This document shows positions 63,317-64,000 of a stretch of DNA of 64,000 nt, in pieces. A program made the translations under genes and the position numbers. This DNA is from Tillus elongatus (lineage: Eukaryota > Arthropoda > Insecta > Coleoptera > Cleridae). Location of the stretch: NCBI GenBank assembly GCA_964006375.1, contig OZ023267.1, positions 28,084,739-28,148,738 of the forward strand, written 5' to 3'. Positions within the stretch are counted from its first letter, which is position 1, and every line of letters begins with the position of its first letter. The notes under the pieces are model-generated. The model had not been told where the DNA came from. It saw only the letters and a list, made by a program, of their open reading frames with translations, and ran no database searches.

Positions 63317-64000
63317 AGTTTTTAAGGTTTGATTACTTGGATCGGCAAACTAGTGATTAAATATACGAATGCAAAAATGATAAAGGAATAACTCGTGATA
63401 TGTAGAAAACGAGAAACTAGAGTGATATCGTTTATTTGCACAATACTTTAGAAGTAACTGTTTGTAACTTATCTCGAAGTTACTGGACTTATTTCCTATC
63501 TTAAACAATTGCAATTTATGGCCAAGCACATACAAAAGATATTCTAGGCACTTATTTTCAGTCACACGATTTATTATTTAACTAATACCTGCCCTAGGCT
63601 AATGTGGTCGCCCTATACATTAGATTAGTAAACATGGATAGAAAATTATATGGATAAAGTTAAAACGTAGTTTGCAAATTTATTCTATTGCACCGAGAAT
63701 AAAGATGAGGATAATATGTTTAAAGTTTTTATTGGACTGTTAGGAACTCATCACGTCAGAGACCAGGCAAACAAACGATCGAGTTACATGATCGAGCCTG
63801 ACTCTACCTGTACTAGCAAGGAATGACAAAGAGCGATCTTTTGTTAGTTTTTAATTCTTCCTAGTAAATGGCTTTTCTTAATCAATAATTGACCCAGATA
63901 TTGGAAATGCATTAGAACGTGCGTTTTCTATATTCAGAGATAAAGATCTCAATTAGTGTTTCAACTAACTGGCGAATTAAAATTATAAGTAGAGGGCAAC
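63317..64000. other. Unannotated 3' end of the window
   Basis: A 71-codon minus frame (63565-63350) shows no domain. No repeat recognised. Confidence 0.35.

Overview
This window is repeat-dominated, AT-rich nuclear DNA from an arthropod, most likely an insect. The taxonomic evidence is direct. At 40.6-47.8 kb lies a nuclear copy of mitochondrial DNA in the order cox1 end - trnL2(UUR) - cox2, which is the hexapod/crustacean arrangement, and its cox2 frame uses TGA as Trp. The rest of the content fits: an env-bearing gypsy-type element (errantivirus), R4/Dong-like LINEs, many Tc1/mariner and hAT remnants, and no recognisable host protein-coding gene.

Layout. 0.3-4.0 kb: an internally deleted Ty3/gypsy element (412/mdg1-like) with a rearranged 5' LTR. 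4.8-7.0 kb: a TIR DNA transposon with a decayed THAP-domain gene and subterminal tandem repeats. 7.0-12.0 kb: a mariner relic and two R4/Dong-like LINE copies with restriction-like-endonuclease ends and TAA-rich tails. 12.6-14.8 kb: two copies of the dominant local repeat, here called the 'GTGAATTTTC' family, one carrying an inverted pair of hammerhead-ribozyme repeats. 16.7-24.75 kb: a young errantivirus with 342-344-bp LTRs and gag, pol and env, inserted with a CGCG target duplication into an old LINE. 25.8-32 kb: LINE and mariner insertions, one mariner nested inside another. 33-37 kb: two long copies of the GTGAATTTTC family. 37.8-38.5 kb: a tandem hammerhead repeat. 39-40 kb: a mariner relic. 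40.2-40.55 kb: a SINE. 40.6-47.8 kb: the mitochondrial insert, split inside cox2 by a decayed hAT element with an 8-bp target duplication; the hAT in turn contains a nearly intact APE-type LINE. 48-57 kb: more family copies, a canonical hammerhead repeat at 50.75 kb and a foldback at 52.3 kb. 57.9-60.96 kb: a 170-bp satellite with higher-order structure. 61.0-61.2 kb: a second SINE. 61.4-63.3 kb: a compound family copy.

Three results matter most. (1) Hammerhead ribozymes occur in ~304-319-bp repeats at three loci, matching what is known of metazoan retrozymes. (2) The GTGAATTTTC family has short inverted subterminal repeats, a central (TA)n tract, ~140-bp internal repeats and a terminal hairpin, a Helentron/DINE-like plan, and its internal repeat appears to be the ancestor of the 170-bp satellite. 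(3) Several insertion events can be reconstructed exactly from target duplications (errantivirus, hAT, LINE, two SINEs). All calls come from reading the sequence; no database search was possible.
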